Positions 6,060 to 13,194 of a stretch of 25,569 bases of DNA are shown here, piece after piece. The notes beneath the pieces were generated by a model, which had not been told where the DNA came from, did not search any database, and worked only from the letters and a program-made list of their open reading frames with translations. Every line of letters begins with the position of its first letter. Within the stretch, counting starts at the first letter, position 1. Source of the DNA: a virus; the IMG/VR virus record IMGVR_UViG_3300046011_002042, positions 1 through 25,569 of that record; one strand, given 5' to 3'. The translations under genes and the position numbers were made by a program.

Positions 6060-6904
6060 CGGTTCCCTCTTTTCTTGTACTTATCTTGCAGTATTTTCAA
6101 CTGCTGGTCAAATGAAACGCCGTGCTTCTCAGCAAGACTTTGGCAGATGATGTCTGCCTTATCTTGAGCCTTGAGAATCAAATCCTTTTGGTGCTGGATT
6201 GATTCCTCTGTGTGAGGCTCTCCGTTGTAGTAGTGAGTGACAACCTCGCTATTGATTCTGTACTGAAGGTTGTTCCATTCAGAAACCGCTGTGCGCTCTG
6301 TGCGGATGACCTCTGTGTACTTTCCATCCTTGAAGTAGAGGAATTCGCCTGATGCTGTTGGGGCATCTGCCTTTTCCTTAGCCAACTTTGCTTCACGCTT
6401 TGCATCGCGCTCTGCCTTTGCTTGAGCCTTTGCGATTTTGTCTGCTGTGACAATTCGTGATGGGCGATTCAAAGTTTCTGCTGGAGCAGATGGATAACAG
6501 ATTGTGCAAGCATCTTGACCAGCATCCTCAACGATTGTTGCCTCGTCATCGTTGCTGTACTGAACCAACCATGTGTAACGAGTTGTTGGGAAGCAGGTCG
6601 AGCAATTCAATGAACTGTGAACATGACCGTTGCTGTTGATTACCAAGAACGCTCTTGTCCATGGGTCTTGGTTGTAAATGTCATCAAGGCTTTTGATTGC
6701 CGCATTAACTTCTTTGATTAAGACATTGAGGCTGGCAATTTTTTCCTCGCACTTGTTGATTGATTCTTGATTGTTTGGATAATGCTTCTTGTAGAACTCC
6801 AAAGTATCAATCTCTGTTAATTGCTTGCTGACAAGATTCCAGCGCTGGTCATGCAATTCAGCAAGGTTTGTATCAATCTTGACCGCGAACTCTTTTGTAA
6901 CCAT
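6056..6904 (-). CDS. Cys-rich actinophage protein, 282 aa
   Basis: The ATG at 6904 follows a GAGAGAGG ribosome binding site by 6 bases; an earlier in-frame ATG at 6922 overlaps that site and is less likely. The core has AFLVINSNGHVHSSLNCSTC (about 85-104), FPTTRYTWL, and then ACTICYPSAP (132-141), so C101, C104, C133 and C136 may bind a zinc. His94 and His96 are next to it. I recall this 'SNGHVHSS..CSTCFPTT' block from many actinophage and actinobacterial proteins of unknown function. A coiled-coil Ala/Lys/Glu-rich stretch (AKAQAKAERDAKREAKLAKE) follows. It is the first gene of the operon that includes the ADP-ribosyltransferase-like gene. Confidence 0.82.
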   Translation of the reverse strand: MVTKEFAVKIDTNLAELHDQRWNLVSKQLTEIDTLEFYKKHYPNNQESINKCEEKIASLNVLIKEVNAAIKSLDDIYNQDPWTRAFLVINSNGHVHSSLNCSTCFPTTRYTWLVQYSNDDEATIVEDAGQDACTICYPSAPAETLNRPSRIVTADKIAKAQAKAERDAKREAKLAKEKADAPTASGEFLYFKDGKYTEVIRTERTAVSEWNNLQYRINSEVVTHYYNGEPHTEESIQHQKDLILKAQDKADIICQSLAEKHGVSFDQQLKILQDKYKKRGNR

Positions 6905-6927
6905 CTTTGTCCTCTCTCTCATTTCTA

Positions 6928-6946
6928 AAGATACACTACTGGGGTT
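6928..6946 (-). promoter_or_regulatory. AACCCC-box promoter for 6056-6904
   Basis: The minus strand reads AACCCCAGTAGTGTATCTT, with the -10 TATCTT (6928-6933) exactly 13 bases from the box start. The GAGAGAGG ribosome binding site and ATG follow. It faces away from the divergent site at 7033. Confidence 0.7.
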
Positions 6947-6968
6947 AGATATGCAAACTCATGCCAAC

Positions 6969-7020
6969 CCTGAATCCTCGGCGTGTCTACGCTCGGCTGG
7001 AGCCTGAGCCTGAATCCTCG
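6969..7020. repeat. 12-bp direct repeat between divergent promoters
   Basis: CCTGAATCCTCG occurs at 6969-6980 and again at 7009-7020, exactly 40 bp apart, about four helical turns. Both copies lie between the divergent AACCCC promoters at 6928 and 7033, where an activator or repressor could bind on one face of the DNA. The rest of this 150-base gap holds no gene that I can support. Confidence 0.5.
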
Positions 7021-7032
7021 ATTTTATTACCC

Positions 7033-7051
7033 AACCCCAGTATGGTAAAAT
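7033..7051 (+). promoter_or_regulatory. AACCCC-box promoter for 7073 operon
   Basis: AACCCCAGTATGGTAAAAT has the box 13 bases before the -10 TAAAAT (7046-7051). It is followed by a GAGAGGGGG ribosome binding site before the ATG at 7073. Confidence 0.7.
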
Positions 7052-7072
7052 AGGAAATGAGAGGGGGCAGAT

Positions 7073-7198
7073 ATGAGAATCGTCATCTGTTCTGAATGTG
7101 GCAAGGAATGGCAAGTCCGTGGAGGCATGGCTTTTGAAAGCCTTTGGCGACACATCAAGAGAGAACACAAAACTGAACAAATCCAAGTCGCGGCGTAA
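7073..7198 (+). CDS. C2H2-type zinc-finger peptide, 41 aa
   Basis: The frame begins MRIVICSECGKEWQVRGGMA and ends with LWRHIKREHKTEQIQVAA. C6-x-x-C9 and H28/H33 give a C2H2-like zinc finger with the helix between. The ribosome binding site GAGAGGGGG is 5 bases upstream and an AACCCC promoter precedes it. It probably binds DNA or acts as a small protein adaptor. The next gene starts 9 bases after its stop, so they share a transcript. Confidence 0.75.
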   Translation: MRIVICSECGKEWQVRGGMAFESLWRHIKREHKTEQIQVAA

Positions 7199-7206
7199 GG
7201 AGAGAT

Positions 7207-7986
7207 ATGCCTAAAAGTAAAAGAGACCAAACCCAGCGGGTTTACAAGGCTGAGAATTATGTTATGGAAAAGAAAGAGCAATGGACTCTTGAAGAATGTC
7301 AGAAATATGTAGACAAACTTCTCAAGAAGAAAAGAATTCAAGACAACTATCCATGGGCGAAGAATCACAAAATCTTTGTGACCCATGGAGGCACAGGTCG
7401 AAGGATGGCTTATGCGACCTTCACCTATCGCGGGGCGACAATTAAATTACCGCCTTGGGCTAGAAACCAATATGTCGTATTGCACGAAGTTGCCCACCAT
7501 CTCGATTGTTTCGAGGATGGGCATACCGATTCATTTGCGACAATCCTTTTAGATTTAGTGCGCCGTGAGATGGGCAAAGAAAAGGCTGAACTCCTTCAGG
7601 CTTCTTACCACTTACACGGGGTTAAAATCCAGAGTGGCAAGAAAGTCGTCAAGGCTCGTTGCCCACAATCCAGAAAAGAATGGGTAGCCGAGCAACGCCA
7701 GACAAAAACCGAACGCAAATCTAAAATCAACTCCCAGACCGAAGAAAAAGAGCAATTCAAATTGCGGGTTGCAAGAGGCGAAGAAATTCAATGCTGGTTC
7801 GAGAACTGTACTGGCTCAGCAAAAGGCGATGTTGATTTAATCCGCTGGTCACGCGAGCGCGTTCAATTTCAATGGAACTGGAGATGCCCACGATGCGAGC
7901 GCGGAAGATGGGAACACCAAAACCGTCAATACGATGTTGAGACACATGGCGTACTTACCATCTCTCGAAACGGCGTGTGGCGTTAA
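7207..7986 (+). CDS. HExxH metallohydrolase with Cys-rich C-terminus
   Basis: This 259-residue protein starts MPKSKRDQTQRVYKAENYVM and has a zinc-metallopeptidase motif HEVAHHLD (H93, E94, H97), with H106 in GHTDSFATILLDLV as the likely third ligand. The block from RDQTQRVYKAE through LPPWARNQYVVLHEVAHH resembles the actinobacterial putative metallohydrolase family TIGR04338, as far as I recall. The C-terminal 80 residues add a Lys/Glu-rich linker and a zinc ribbon-like region with ENCTGSAKGD and CPRCERGRW, which is not typical of that family and looks like a fusion. The ribosome binding site AGGAGAG is 2-3 bases before the ATG. The stop overlaps the convergent holin candidate gene by 4 bases. 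The substrate is unknown. Confidence 0.8.
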   Translation: MPKSKRDQTQRVYKAENYVMEKKEQWTLEECQKYVDKLLKKKRIQDNYPWAKNHKIFVTHGGTGRRMAYATFTYRGATIKLPPWARNQYVVLHEVAHHLDCFEDGHTDSFATILLDLVRREMGKEKAELLQASYHLHGVKIQSGKKVVKARCPQSRKEWVAEQRQTKTERKSKINSQTEEKEQFKLRVARGEEIQCWFENCTGSAKGDVDLIRWSRERVQFQWNWRCPRCERGRWEHQNRQYDVETHGVLTISRNGVWR

Positions 7987-8222
7987 GGCTTCTTCTTATC
8001 AACCTTGCTGAAGGCTTCGTTGATTTCTGTGGTGGTTAGTTTTCCATCATCGAGGAATGAGCGAGCCAGAGATTCAACCACGGTTGCAACTCCAAGCAAG
8101 CCAGCCATAAGTGCGGCGGTCAATGGTTCAAGACCAAAGAGTGAACCTGCGCCAATAACGGATAGACCAGATGCGGCGAATACTGAAAGAATCCGCATTA
8201 TTACATTGTTTACATTTTTCAT
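7983..8222 (-). CDS. Holin candidate, 79 aa
   Basis: The product begins MKNVNNVIMRILSVFAASGL and has two hydrophobic segments: ILSVFAASGLSVIGAGSLFG (about 11-30) and LTAALMAGLLGVATVVESLA (34-53), then a charged tail (DDGKLTTTEINEAFSKVDKK). This size and topology fit phage holins of the r1t-like group, which open the membrane to release the endolysin. It follows the two-TM gene at 8219 with an ATGA overlap and is the last gene in the lectin transcript. Its stop overlaps the convergent metallohydrolase stop. A structural membrane role cannot be excluded. Confidence 0.65.
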   Translation of the reverse strand: MKNVNNVIMRILSVFAASGLSVIGAGSLFGLEPLTAALMAGLLGVATVVESLARSFLDDGKLTTTEINEAFSKVDKKKP

Positions 8223-8392
8223 TCTTCATCCTTATTTCTGCGTAGTGGGTAAGTGAGAATCCAAATTCCGAGGCACCATAAAGTCGCATAGGCAACTGCC
8301 GATTTAGCAGACCCGTCAATGGTTACCCATGCAATAAAGAAACCCAGCATGGTAAATAACTGACCGATTAGGTCATTGAAGAAGTTCTTCAT
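8219..8392 (-). CDS. Two-TM small protein, second holin candidate
   Basis: A 57-codon frame starts at ATG 8392, immediately after the TAA of the lectin gene (TAAATG), with AAGGAG 8 bases upstream. The product reads MKNFFNDLIGQLFTMLGFFI, a short loop with AWVTIDGSAKS, then AYATLWCLGIWILTYPL and RRNKDEE. Two transmembrane segments with a short charged tail give a holin or antiholin layout. It overlaps the next gene as ATGA. The neighbour begins with the same MKN and is also hydrophobic, which suggests a holin pair, though sequence similarity is otherwise weak. Confidence 0.68.
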   Translation of the reverse strand: MKNFFNDLIGQLFTMLGFFIAWVTIDGSAKSAVAYATLWCLGIWILTYPLRRNKDEE

Positions 8393-10366
8393 TTACATTC
8401 TCCTTATAGATAGTGATGCAATTGCTCCCACGATGACCGAGGCAACAACAACTGTTTGTGATTCTTCTCGTTCTGTATCGGACATATCTGCTCCGATACT
8501 TCCTAGCGCCAGAAGTGCCTTGGCAGGGTCAGAGAAAATTGCCCCTACCAATTCGGCTGGGTTTGCTACCAACTCAAGGGCATCAGCGACCTCCGCTGTA
8601 ATGACAATTGGTTCGCCACTTTCATCAACGCGGGTTTCAACTGGAGTCTCTGGAGGCAGGTCGCCGTAATCAATTCCCGCTTCAGCGATTGCCGATGCTG
8701 TTACTGGCTCGCCATCAAATTGAGCAATCAAGGCTTCAGCAACAATTTCTTTTTCGGCTTCCGTCAATTTGCCATCCGCTTGAACTGAATCCACAATTGA
8801 TGCAACTTCATCGGCGGTGACATTGCCATCGGCTAAGATGTCATCCAATATTTCAGAGGGAGATTCAGATGGTGGTTCAGGAGATGGTTCTTCTACTGGC
8901 GTTGGTGGCTCTGCTGGCTCTGGTTCTGGCTCGGGCGCTACATCAGGCGGTTCAACTGGTTCGGGCTGAGGCTCGGGTTCGGGTTCTGGAGCAGGAGTTG
9001 GTTCAGGCTCGCTCGGCAATGGTTCTGGCTCAGGCTCGGGAATGGGAGTTTCATCGGGAGTCGGGGAAGGCTCGGGAGATGGATTAGGTTCTGGCTCTGG
9101 TGCAGGTGGCTCGGGTTCAGGTGTAGGTTCAGGTTCAACGGCAGGAGGAATAGGCGATGGCAAAGGTGTGGGTTCAGGTGTGGACTGCGAAGGTTCCTGG
9201 GGCTGTTGAGGTTGAGGAGTCGGAGTTACGGCAGGTTCAGGGGTTGGAGTCGCTGAAGAAGATGGTTCCGATGTTGGTGAAGGAGACGGCTCACTCGGAG
9301 TGGGCGATGGTTGCGGATTGGTCGCGGTCTCCGTTGGTGTCGGTTGAGGAGACGGTTGAGGTTCTTGAGCCGAAGGACTTGGAGACGGTTCAGGAGATGG
9401 AGAAGGAGAAGTCATATCAGGAGAAGGCGTTGGCGAAGGGCTGGGGCTGGGTTCTGGGGCTTGAGGGTCATCAGTATAAGCAAGACTGACCGCTAAAGAT
9501 TTATATGTTCCACCGCAAGGGTCACCAAACAAATCATTGATTGCCATGATTGTCGCAATTGCTTTCCCTAAAAACATTTCTGCAACTTTTTCTACAGAAC
9601 TCGGTGCATGACATTGACCGATTGAATATCCGTTTGGTGTTCCGTAACTTGCAAATATAACTGAGGTAAATATCTTTCCAATTGGAGCAGAAAGAGTTAG
9701 ACCGTCATTTTCATTCACAGTACCATTCACGCTATTAACTTGAGGGGCAGGGGTAGGCGATGGAGTTTGTGATGGTTCTGGTGTTGGCGATGGGCTTGGC
9801 TCTGGGCTGGATGTTGGGTCTGGACTCGGGGAAAAAGTCGGTTCGGGAGTCGGAGAAGGCGTACTGGTTTCGGATGGTGAAGGACTTGGAATTGGAGTTA
9901 CGGTTGGCGAAGGCGAAGGTGAAGGCTCGGGCGTTGGTGCAGGAGCAGGAGAACTCACCGAGACCGTAAAGATTGGTCCGTACCATCCACCCCAAAATCC
10001 AGCATCTATGCCTGAAACAGAAATTGTTGCTTGACCCGATACCACAGCGCTGACCGTTGCAACTTCGATTGTGTTGCCACTAAAACTTTGACCATTGATT
10101 GAAACTGTCCAGTTATCAGGTATTGGCGTACAGGAACCGATGCAGTTTGCGATTGTGTTATCAATGGTGACGGTGACGGTTGAGCCATCTGAGACGGATG
10201 TTATGTACGAGGCGCTACCGCCTCGATAATCAAATTGGATTGAACTGCCCGAGACATTGCCGTTTACCACGGATTCCCATGCGTTATCAGCCCCAGCATC
10301 ATCTATGGGTAAAAGGGCTAGGAGGATGATGATGAGGAAGGCTATTCCTAAGCGCAAATACCTCAT
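8393..10366 (-). CDS. Secreted Pro-rich protein with SUEL-type lectin
   Basis: The 657-residue product has a signal peptide ([14 protein letters not shown], 6-19) followed by a beta-rich domain (about 28-138) with Ser, Thr and Gly, including [15 protein letters not shown] first PSP/PEP linker covers 139-209. Residues 211-298 match SUEL-type (galactose/rhamnose-binding) lectins: [20 protein letters not shown], then TPNG, C252, and the hallmark [20 protein letters not shown] longer Pro-Glu-Ser linker spans 302-503. The C-terminus has repeated ADGxxTxxE helices, then a hydrophobic segment ([17 protein letters not shown], about 638-654) ending in RRM, which suggests a membrane anchor. It may bind cell-surface glycans during adsorption, or act on the host surface. 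The ribosome binding site is AAGGGGG, masked by a hairpin (10368-10388). Its place next to holins is unusual for an adhesin. Confidence 0.78.
   Translation of the reverse strand: MRYLRLGIAFLIIILLALLPIDDAGADNAWESVVNGNVSGSSIQFDYRGGSASYITSVSDGSTVTVTIDNTIANCIGSCTPIPDNWTVSINGQSFSGNTIEVATVSAVVSGQATISVSGIDAGFWGGWYGPIFTVSVSSPAPAPTPEPSPSPSPTVTPIPSPSPSETSTPSPTPEPTFSPSPDPTSSPEPSPSPTPEPSQTPSPTPAPQVNSVNGTVNENDGLTLSAPIGKIFTSVIFASYGTPNGYSIGQCHAPSSVEKVAEMFLGKAIATIMAINDLFGDPCGGTYKSLAVSLAYTDDPQAPEPSPSPSPTPSPDMTSPSPSPEPSPSPSAQEPQPSPQPTPTETATNPQPSPTPSEPSPSPTSEPSSSATPTPEPAVTPTPQPQQPQEPSQSTPEPTPLPSPIPPAVEPEPTPEPEPPAPEPEPNPSPEPSPTPDETPIPEPEPEPLPSEPEPTPAPEPEPEPQPEPVEPPDVAPEPEPEPAEPPTPVEEPSPEPPSESPSEILDDILADGNVTADEVASIVDSVQADGKLTEAEKEIVAEALIAQFDGEPVTASAIAEAGIDYGDLPPETPVETRVDESGEPIVITAEVADALELVANPAELVGAIFSDPAKALLALGSIGADMSDTEREESQTVVVASVIVGAIASLSIRRM
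8858..9463 (-). repeat. Low-complexity Pro-Glu-Ser coding repeat
   Basis: This stretch encodes roughly 200 residues of PSP, PEP and PEPEPEP units in the large lectin gene. A shorter linker of the same kind lies at 9740-9952. On the plus strand it is rich in GGTTC and GGCTC units. It is a spacer, not an independent repeat array, and probably varies in length between related phages by slippage. Confidence 0.75.
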
Positions 10367-10367
10367 C

Positions 10368-10388
10368 TGACCCCCTTATTCGGGGTCA
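10368..10388 (-). promoter_or_regulatory. Hairpin masking the lectin-gene start
   Basis: TGACCCC (10368-10374) and GGGGTCA (10382-10388) form a 7-bp stem with loop CTTATTC. On the minus strand the AAGGGGG ribosome binding site is in the 3' arm, one base before the ATG at 10366. Folding would hide the start, so translation may need melting, a protein or a change in the leader. Confidence 0.55.
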
Positions 10389-10435
10389 CTAGGACACGAT
10401 ATGTAGCCCAATTGTACCAATGTGGAATAATCTGT

Positions 10436-10450
10436 GCTAAACTGGGGTTG
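10436..10450 (+). promoter_or_regulatory. Promoter with reverse AACCCC box
   Basis: TAAACT (10438-10443) is followed directly by GGGGTT (10444-10449), reverse of the AACCCC box. A GAGAGAGG ribosome binding site follows at about 10460-10470. Site at 11473 is nearly identical over 12 bases (CTAAACTGGGGTT). It lies in the divergent gap between the lectin gene and the 10476 operon, which holds no other gene. Confidence 0.6.
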
Positions 10451-10475
10451 TAAATGAATGAGAGAGAGGAATCAA

Positions 10476-10826
10476 ATGTCACAGGTCAAAATCACATGGA
10501 AGGCTTTTGGTGATAAGCCAGAAATCGGGCGCTTCATTAGTTCTGTTGAATTCGAGACTGAATTCAAGGTTGAAGAAGCCGATGTAAACAAGTTCTTAGA
10601 GGTTGTTTACCACAATACAAATACATACTCAGGAAACTTATGGCAGATAATCGAGCCAAAGTTATCTGCAACTCGTACTCACACATCTATCTCAGTCGGT
10701 GACGAAATCGAGATTGACGGTCAGGTTTACATCTGCGCTGATTTCGGATTCGAGAAGATTGAGGATGTAGAAATCAAGAAAATTGGAGATTCAATCTTCT
10801 CCGTGTCATCAAAGGCGGTGGCATAA
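10476..10826 (+). CDS. Hypothetical phage protein, 116 aa
   Basis: The ATG at 10476 is 5 bases after the GAGAGAGGA ribosome binding site; an earlier ATG at 10458 would put that site inside the gene and is less likely. The product starts [20 protein letters not shown], with [20 protein letters not shown] and a beta-rich second half ([20 protein letters not shown], then [14 protein letters not shown]). I recognise no named family; small proteins like this are frequent in actinophages. It heads a four-gene plus-strand run coupled by short overlaps. Confidence 0.78.
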   Translation: MSQVKITWKAFGDKPEIGRFISSVEFETEFKVEEADVNKFLEVVYHNTNTYSGNLWQIIEPKLSATRTHTSISVGDEIEIDGQVYICADFGFEKIEDVEIKKIGDSIFSVSSKAVA

Positions 10827-10987
10827 TGACGATTGATGAAGCCAAGAAAATCGTTGGCAATCAGCCAACATGGGCGCTCAAGAATATGGTTAAGGCGCTC
10901 AAGATGCTCCCAGCGCTTAATACCGCTGAAGATGAACTAAACCTAGAAGCCGCAAAAGTAGTTCTTAGAGAGAGGAACAAAAAGTGA
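10826..10987 (+). CDS. Small helical protein, 53 aa
   Basis: Starts at ATG 10826 sharing an A with the preceding stop (TAATG). The product is [20 protein letters not shown] followed by [19 protein letters not shown] and a Lys/Arg-rich end, an all-helical peptide. The C-terminus overlaps the next gene's GTG start. I recall such short proteins in many phages, of unknown function. Coupling with neighbours at both ends makes it convincing despite its length. Confidence 0.75.
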   Translation: MTIDEAKKIVGNQPTWALKNMVKALKMLPALNTAEDELNLEAAKVVLRERNKK

Positions 10988-11475
10988 AGAAGTTAATCCT
11001 TACATCAGATGTAGAAAAGTCATCATACGGCGAGCGCTACTGTGTAAAGGTAGATTTTGCTGACCCTCGTATTGAGGGAACCTTAAAAATTGGTTCAATG
11101 GCATCACCTACACATATTCGTTACGAGGGTGATGTCACCATCAACGGCGTGGAATATCGCGTAAGTAATAACTGCTCTGTTGAGGCTACAAAGGTCGAAC
11201 ACTATGTACTCACCAAGCATGGCACTTTCTCAGAATATGCCAGCGCGAGCGCGAGAGAGACTTTTCGTAAGGCTCTTTCAGAAATCGTGGTCGAGGTACT
11301 CAAAGATAAGAAATTCGTAACCGAGCAGATTGAGACTGAATCGCAATATCTCGGCTACGACATCCAGCGTTTGCAGTCAGAGCGCGATTCTCTCGTTGTA
11401 AAGATTGCAGAACTCAATGAGGAAATTTCGCAGAAGATGTCTAAGCAATGGACAAATAAAGCCCTTGTAGGCTAA
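10984..11475 (+). CDS. Hypothetical protein with coiled coil, 163 aa
   Basis: Translation starts at GTG 10984, overlapping the previous stop as GTGA. The first 75 residues look beta-rich ([35 protein letters not shown]). The last 55 residues form a helix with heptads ([32 protein letters not shown]), a probable coiled coil. I recognise no family. Its TAA stop is part of the -10 of the next promoter. Confidence 0.78.
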   Translation: MKKLILTSDVEKSSYGERYCVKVDFADPRIEGTLKIGSMASPTHIRYEGDVTINGVEYRVSNNCSVEATKVEHYVLTKHGTFSEYASASARETFRKALSEIVVEVLKDKKFVTEQIETESQYLGYDIQRLQSERDSLVVKIAELNEEISQKMSKQWTNKALVG

Positions 11476-11490
11476 ACTGGGGTTTAATAA
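11471..11490 (+). promoter_or_regulatory. Promoter with reverse AACCCC box
   Basis: GGCTAAACTGGGGTTTAATA repeats the arrangement at 10436: TAAACT as -10 (11473-11478), then GGGGTT. A GAGAGAGGA ribosome binding site and the ATG at 11506 follow. The upstream TAA stop codon overlaps the -10. Confidence 0.6.
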
Positions 11491-11505
11491 GAGAGAGGAT
11501 GAGAG

Positions 11506-11673
11506 ATGGATATTGCTGAAGTAGAAACTAAAGAAGATTTACAAAAGTGGATTGTGCAGTTTTTCCCTGATGCAAAGGTCGAACTCTCATCCGAAGGCGT
11601 GATTATTAAAACTGGAGCAGATGTCGCAATGGGCGGGTATCTTTATCCACTCAAAGAGAGGTATGAAGATTGA
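11506..11673 (+). CDS. Small protein before deacetylase-like gene, 55 aa
   Basis: Begins MDIAEVETKEDLQKWIVQFF and continues to a beta-like stretch VELSSEGVIIKTGADVAMGG, ending ERYED. It follows a GAGAGAGG ribosome binding site. The TGA stop overlaps the next ATG (TGATG), so it is coupled to the deacetylase-family gene and might act with it. No family is recognised. Confidence 0.72.
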   Translation: MDIAEVETKEDLQKWIVQFFPDAKVELSSEGVIIKTGADVAMGGYLYPLKERYED

Positions 11674-12578
11674 TGGAAGATGCAATTATTGTTCATTCGC
11701 CTGAATATGCGAACTGGGTCTTTGACCCTACACATCCAACGCAGGGTCGTAGATTCTTGCTTGGTCGCAACCGTGTAATTCTGGAAGGTCAAGACCGTCA
11801 TCTCAACATTGACGAATTTCCGCCAGAGATTCCGCATACAGACGATTTGTTATTAGTGCATGACCCTATCTATGTCCATGATGTAACTATCAAGGGGCTA
11901 TCAGATGAATGGGATGGCGCTCGCCATGACCTAGGAGACCTTGCAAAGTTATTTGTAGGGGGAACTCTTACCGCTCTTGATTTGCTCTTGGAAGAAAAGA
12001 CCAAGTTAGCAATTCACTTAGCGGGTGCAAAGCATCATGCGATGCGTGACTATTCCAGCGGATTCTGTATCTTCAATGACTTTGCTATCGCCGCAACTAA
12101 ATTGACCCAGATGGGCAAGAAGGTTGCGATATTCGATTGCGATGCTCACCATGGAGACGGTACTGAAGCGCTGACTCATGGCAATAAAGACATCCTCACA
12201 TTCTCGGTTCACCAATGGGGAATTTTCCCAGGAACGGGATTGACTTCTGATTGGGAGCGCCATGCTCTTAACTTTCCTCTTGTCGCTGGTACCGATGACG
12301 AAGGTTTGACCGATGCAACTCAATCATTCCTTGATGTCTGTTTCGACTTTGAGCCAGACTTTATCTTTATCGCTTGCGGTGCAGATGCCTTAGCAGATGA
12401 CCCACTTTCGGAATTGAAATATACCGTGGGTGGTTATGAACTCGCTATGAAAAGTATCCGTATGGCTTACCCAGACACGCCTATCCTGTTTGGAGGCGCT
12501 GGAGGCTATCTGCCAGACGACCAGACTCCTGACCTATGGGGCAAGGCAAGTCTCGCGCTGGTGGCTCCTAGGGGCTGA
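11673..12578 (+). CDS. Histone-deacetylase-family hydrolase
   Basis: The 301-residue product contains the diagnostic motifs of the arginase/deacetylase fold. HLAGAKHHAMRDYSSGFCIF has the His-His pair (H121, H122), VAIFDCDAHHGDGTEALTHG has D157 and H159 as zinc ligands, and IACGADALADDPL has D238 as the third. FGGAGGYL provides the catalytic Tyr279. The family covers AcuC, bacterial HDAC-like enzymes and acetylpolyamine amidohydrolases; this one likely removes an acyl group from a lysine or a polyamine. All active-site residues are present, so it should be active. It is rare to see in a phage genome. It starts at ATG 11673 with AAAGAGAGG upstream, coupled to the 55-aa gene, and the proteasome-like gene follows after 15 bases. 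Confidence 0.9.
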   Translation: MEDAIIVHSPEYANWVFDPTHPTQGRRFLLGRNRVILEGQDRHLNIDEFPPEIPHTDDLLLVHDPIYVHDVTIKGLSDEWDGARHDLGDLAKLFVGGTLTALDLLLEEKTKLAIHLAGAKHHAMRDYSSGFCIFNDFAIAATKLTQMGKKVAIFDCDAHHGDGTEALTHGNKDILTFSVHQWGIFPGTGLTSDWERHALNFPLVAGTDDEGLTDATQSFLDVCFDFEPDFIFIACGADALADDPLSELKYTVGGYELAMKSIRMAYPDTPILFGGAGGYLPDDQTPDLWGKASLALVAPRG

Positions 12579-12593
12579 CGGTACGCTTGAGCC

Positions 12594-13154
12594 ATGACAA
12601 CAATCGTGGCTATCCAGCAAAAGGACAAAGTTATTTTTGGGGCTGACTCACAAACAACTTCTTCCGATGGTCGAACATCTAATCACCCAAAAATGGTGAA
12701 GATAACCGAGCGCGGAGATTTCCTTATTGCTGGTTCTGGCGAATGTGCGCCTTGCGATATTGCTCAACATATCTGGAATCCACCTAAGCCAACTGCAAAA
12801 GACTTTTTAGATGTTTACCATTTTATGATTTCTAAAGTTGTTCCTTCGTTGAAGGCTTGCTTCAAAGAGCAAGAATACAAATGGAATGAATCCGATGATG
12901 GTGAAACTAAATTTGCTTTCTTGATTGCTGTCGGTGGTGAGGTATTCGAACTTGCTGAGGATATGAGCATCTCGCTTGATGGCAAAGGTTTCTATGGTGT
13001 CGGCTCTGGCTCCAGTTATGCCATTGGTGCGCTATCTGCTGGGGCTACGATTGAAAAGGCTTTAGAGATTTCAGCCGATAACGATGCCTACACATCTGCG
13101 CCATTCATCTATAAAACGCAAAAAAAGAAAGTTGCACCAACTCGGAATAAGTAG
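12594..13154 (+). CDS. Proteasome-like Ntn hydrolase
   Basis: The 186-residue product starts MTTIVAIQQKDKVIFGADS. After removal of Met, Thr1 would be the nucleophile, with Asp17 (GADS) and Lys32 close to the usual catalytic positions of proteasome beta and HslV subunits. GFYGVGSGSSYAIGALSAGA matches their GSG-YA-GAL turn. The length is close to HslV (about 175). I see no matching ATPase partner (ClpY/Mpa) in this window, so the chain might work with host factors or alone. It follows the deacetylase-like gene by 15 bases, sharing a transcript. Related proteins occur in other phages. A role in capsid maturation or in removing a host protein is open. Confidence 0.82.
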   Translation: MTTIVAIQQKDKVIFGADSQTTSSDGRTSNHPKMVKITERGDFLIAGSGECAPCDIAQHIWNPPKPTAKDFLDVYHFMISKVVPSLKACFKEQEYKWNESDDGETKFAFLIAVGGEVFELAEDMSISLDGKGFYGVGSGSSYAIGALSAGATIEKALEISADNDAYTSAPFIYKTQKKKVAPTRNK

Positions 13155-13158
13155 TATC

Positions 13159-13174
13159 TTACCCCTGTTATATT
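13159..13174 (+). promoter_or_regulatory. Promoter with variant ACCCC box
   Basis: TTACCCCTGTTATATT has a TATATT -10 (13169-13174) and a GAGAGAGG ribosome binding site and ATG 13195 downstream. The box spacing is 9 rather than 13 bases, so it is a divergent member of the group. Confidence 0.45.
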
Positions 13175-13194
13175 AACCAAGAGAGAGGTAAACA

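Noticed and set aside
8858-9463. CRISPR-like repeat array or plus-strand genes opposite the Pro-rich linker
   Set aside because: The repeats are irregular multiples of three encoding PSP/PEP units. Long plus-strand frames there are by-products of codon bias in the lectin gene.
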